Below are positions 61,646 through 64,000 of a stretch of DNA of 64,000 bases, piece by piece. The stretch spans positions 981,202 to 1,045,201 of the forward strand of contig NZ_CP011280.1 of assembly GCF_000973085.1 (NCBI RefSeq), given 5' to 3'. The translations under genes and the position numbers were made by a program. Numbering within the stretch: the stretch's first letter is position 1; each line of letters begins with the position of its first letter. This DNA is from Sneathia vaginalis (GTDB taxonomy: Bacteria > Fusobacteriota > Fusobacteriia > Fusobacteriales > Leptotrichiaceae). The notes beneath the pieces are model-generated. The model saw only the letters and a program-made list of their open reading frames with translations. It had not been told where the DNA came from and searched no databases.

Positions 61646-62407
61646 TTACCTCCATGTTCTTAAAAATTCTACATTAGACATTCCATTATCTTCATCTAAC
61701 ATCTTTATTTCTTTTTCTTTAATTAATTTACTTACAACTTTATCAGCTTTAATACATATCGCCCTATACTTCTTATCAACTTTTGAGAGCATAGCTGTTG
61801 AGTATTCAATTTGAACTATGATACTGTATAAATATTTCTTATCCTGTATATTGTAATATCCCAAATTATTATCTACAAAGTTCAAAAACTCAGGCATATA
61901 TTTTTTAGGCTCCTTATATATCATTTTAAGATGCCCTACTGTCATATTATCTAATATCCTATACTTCAAAGCTTGTGACATATTGTATTTTTCTATCTTA
62001 TCGTATCTATCATTTAGTCTATAGTAAATGTATTTATTATTAGTTTTTTTAAACTTGCTTCTTAATTGACTCATATACCCTTTTTCTATATACATTTCTA
62101 GTATAAAGGGAATATCTCTAAATGTTTTCATCACCACTTCTATATTATACAACTTACCATTTTTAGGTAATGAGTCCATAAACAACTTAATATCAGGATT
62201 TTTTTCTATTATCTTTTCTTCTTCATCAATTAATTCAGATTCTTTTAATAAATCTGCATTAAAATATATACCAAATAGCCTTTCATTTGCATCTATATTC
62301 TCATTTTCATTTATTGCTTGTAAATAACTGTCTCTATTGTCAAATCTTTGATACAAATTCGAAAAACTCAACGTAGATAAAAACAAAAGTATTAAAATTC
62401 TTTTCAT
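61646..62407 (-). CDS. Unknown exported protein, 253 aa
   Basis: Signal peptide (about 1-16, MKRILILLFLSTLSFSN). The rest is helical, with clusters of Lys, Tyr and Asn and no Cys pair in the mature first half; a late ICIKADKVVSKLIKEKEIK segment could be amphipathic. No family recognised. It is transcribed ahead of ackA from a good promoter in the terminator region, with GGAGGAG at the start. A periplasmic or surface-linked role is an inference. Confidence 0.6.
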   Translation of the reverse strand: MKRILILLFLSTLSFSNLYQRFDNRDSYLQAINENENIDANERLFGIYFNADLLKESELIDEEEKIIEKNPDIKLFMDSLPKNGKLYNIEVVMKTFRDIPFILEMYIEKGYMSQLRSKFKKTNNKYIYYRLNDRYDKIEKYNMSQALKYRILDNMTVGHLKMIYKEPKKYMPEFLNFVDNNLGYYNIQDKKYLYSIIVQIEYSTAMLSKVDKKYRAICIKADKVVSKLIKEKEIKMLDEDNGMSNVEFLRTWR

Positions 62408-62425
62408 ATCTCCTCCTAATACTTT

Positions 62426-62454
62426 ATTATATCACATATACAAAAAAAGTGTAA
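62426..62454 (-). promoter_or_regulatory. Promoter of the unknown-ackA unit
   Basis: Coding strand TTACAC (62454-62449), 17-nt spacer, TATAAT (62431-62426). The -35 lies in the stem of the adhesin terminator. Confidence 0.75.
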
Positions 62455-62470
62455 AATTACACTTTTTTTT
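62442..62470 (-). terminator. Terminator of the partial adhesin gene
   Basis: AAAAAAAGTGTAA and TTACACTTTTTTT arms; it touches the adhesin stop codon. Confidence 0.85.
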
Positions 62471-64000
62471 CTATTTCTTAATTAATTTAAGGACTTCATC
62501 AAGTTTCTTTTCAAGATTAGAAATCTTATCTCTTTGTTCCTTAACTGTTTCTTTTAGTTTCTTAACTTCTGTACTTTCAATGTAGTCATTTTCTTCACCA
62601 AGCATTACTCCAGCTCCAACACCGAATGCAAGATTTCCCTTATTGTTTACTGAACCACTTAATTTATATACAAAGTTACGTTCTTCATTAGTTCCACTAA
62701 ATCCTACTGCTAATGCGTGTGCTCCTCCATAGTATCCATATGCTGCACTTAGATTATGTCTATGTTTTGAATATGAATTAACTTGTACTAGATTTGCCAT
62801 TGCTACTGCATTTGCTACTCCACCTAATGCTAATTCAGATTTCTTATTTGTTTCAACTACAGTATTAGATATATTGCTTACCTTTGCATCAACATCAGCT
62901 TTATTATAGTAATTATTCTTTAGATGTTCATTTACTTGTGTATCTGTTACTAATCTGTTATTAGGTTCAGATATATCTGAATCTTTAGATAATTTGTTAA
63001 TTAAGTTAGTTTCACCTTCTGTAGTTAAGTTGTTTGCATTTATATCTAATTTACCTTTTAATGCTTCACCTACTTTAGTATCTGTAACTAATCTATTAGT
63101 TGGTGTAGTTAGATCTGATCCTTCACTTAATTTGTTAGTTAATTTAACTATAGACGCGTCATCTAGGTTAGTTCCATCTTTATCTAATTTGTTAGATAAA
63201 TCTTGTGTAGCTTGATTATTTAACTCTTGCTTAATGTTATTAACATAAGTAAATATATCTCCACCTTTAACTAATCCTGTATTACCACTAACAATTTTAC
63301 CATTACCTAGTTTATTTTGCCATACATTTAAATTAAATTCGTTACTTTCTAAATTACTTCCATCAAGTAGTGCATACTTATTAAATTGTTCAGTTAATTT
63401 AGTGTTCTTAGATAAATCAAGATCAGTTGCTAATTTGTCTTTATCAAACACTAGACTATAATGGTTAGGTTTTTGTACATCTTTATTTACTGTGATATAC
63501 TCATCACCTTTAACATCTACATCTTCACTACTTAATTTACCACTTACTTTAGTGTTAATATTGTTTATTTCCTCAGTTATATATTTTTTAACTGTTCCAC
63601 CTGTTACTAAATTGTTGTTGTTATCTTTGATTTCACCTGTACCTAATTTAGTAGTTAAAGTAGCTACTCCATCATCTGTTATATTTTTAGCATCTATATC
63701 TAATTTTTTGTTTAATTCGGTATATACTTTTCCTCCTGTAACTAATCCTGTATTACCATCAGCAATTTCTCCATTACCTAGTTTAGTTTGCCATGTAGTT
63801 ATGTCTATATTATCCGCATTCGCATTCGCTTTACCTTTTAGTGTTGCATTATTTGATAAATCTAAATCATTTACTAGCTTTTCTTTATTGAATGCTAATG
63901 TATATTTACTTTTATCATTTGTATCCTTAGTTGCTGTAATATATGTATCTCCTGCTACAGTTATATCTGATAATTTTTTGTTTAATTCGGTATATACTTT
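62471..64000 (-). CDS. Trimeric autotransporter adhesin, 3' part (5' end beyond window)
   Basis: The frame is open to the right edge: 509 residues visible, start not in the window. It has a stalk of repeated segments (TWQTKLGNGEIADG-type, VTGGKVYTELNKKL, TLAFNKEKL..DLDLSNN), joined by LDxDxxNLT-like linkers, then ITVNKDVQKPNHYSLVFDKDKL, a coiled coil, NKKSELALGGVANAVAMANL and the YadA anchor, ending in a 41-residue coiled coil. Its anchor is closest to that of the 582-aa adhesin (SYSKHRHNLSAAYGYYGG). Promoter and signal are outside, so phase variation cannot be judged. Confidence 0.9.
   Translation of the reverse strand, partial: KVYTELNKKLSDITVAGDTYITATKDTNDKSKYTLAFNKEKLVNDLDLSNNATLKGKANANADNIDITTWQTKLGNGEIADGNTGLVTGGKVYTELNKKLDIDAKNITDDGVATLTTKLGTGEIKDNNNNLVTGGTVKKYITEEINNINTKVSGKLSSEDVDVKGDEYITVNKDVQKPNHYSLVFDKDKLATDLDLSKNTKLTEQFNKYALLDGSNLESNEFNLNVWQNKLGNGKIVSGNTGLVKGGDIFTYVNNIKQELNNQATQDLSNKLDKDGTNLDDASIVKLTNKLSEGSDLTTPTNRLVTDTKVGEALKGKLDINANNLTTEGETNLINKLSKDSDISEPNNRLVTDTQVNEHLKNNYYNKADVDAKVSNISNTVVETNKKSELALGGVANAVAMANLVQVNSYSKHRHNLSAAYGYYGGAHALAVGFSGTNEERNFVYKLSGSVNNKGNLAFGVGAGVMLGEENDYIESTEVKKLKETVKEQRDKISNLEKKLDEVLKLIKK
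63701..64000. repeat. 270-bp-spaced direct repeat in the adhesin stalk
   Basis: An identical 30-bp segment occurs at 63701-63730 and 63971-64000, 270 bp (90 codons) apart, encoding KVYTELNKKL. The segments around it show diverged further copies back to about 63250. Confidence 0.75.

Overview
The window is a very AT-rich chromosomal segment (about 70% A+T or more) from a diderm anaerobe, most likely a Leptotrichiaceae member of the Fusobacteriota (Sneathia- or Streptobacillus-like). The placement is an inference. It rests on the base composition, small tightly overlapping operons, outer-membrane beta-barrel and trimeric autotransporter (YadA-type, TAA) genes, and the absence of Gram-positive sortase or LPXTG signals. 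No rRNA gene is present to settle it.

Layout. 1-2165: a PatB-type C-S lyase and an M42 peptidase. 2474-6260: a phase-variable-looking TAA and a large outer-membrane protein. 6555-12094: a leftward purine operon (purA, purB, two unknown genes, a Nif3-like gene) with hpt alone upstream. 12241-12477: tRNA-Val, tRNA-Asp and tRNA-Phe behind a near-consensus promoter. 12537-32139: mostly rightward housekeeping genes: GT28 glycosyltransferase, queuosine-precursor transporter, xth, tRNA-Leu, trmB, a beta-propeller/uracil-DNA-glycosylase-like fusion, guaB, ligA, asnA, tmk, hisS, aspS, a probable 6S RNA, mutL, rlmH and lysS. 32164-42765: an array of four leftward TAA loci, one split by a frameshift at an A8 run. 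42995-44090: decayed IS and toxin-antitoxin material. 44096-55126: a compact leftward operon from a DUF1694-like gene through murA, rlmB, yhbY, PAP2-like, tlyA, ctpA, rsmI, rbgA and a DEAD-box helicase to ppc. 55188-59370: a lone PTS EIIC, a RelE/RelB-type module between two group II intron 3' ends, IS debris, a His-rich exported protein and a DUF441 protein. 59573-62407: a DUF4198 (nickel-uptake-like) protein, ackA and an exported unknown. 62471-64000: the 3' part of a sixth TAA that runs off the window.

The most notable system is the set of surface adhesins. Four of the five complete TAA loci have a run of 9-11 C (G on the coding strand) that fills most of the -35/-10 spacer and abuts the -10 hexamer. 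Slippage would retune promoter spacing independently at each locus. One of these loci also has a translational A8 break. The fifth (37383-40487) lacks the C run, has a fixed 17-bp spacer, and carries a 14-nt A run further upstream. The genes share nearly identical anchor-coding 3' ends, which offer homology for gene conversion, and one has four 225-bp repeat units in its head. All six proteins continue about 40-53 residues past the beta-barrel as a charged coiled coil, which classical YadA anchors do not.
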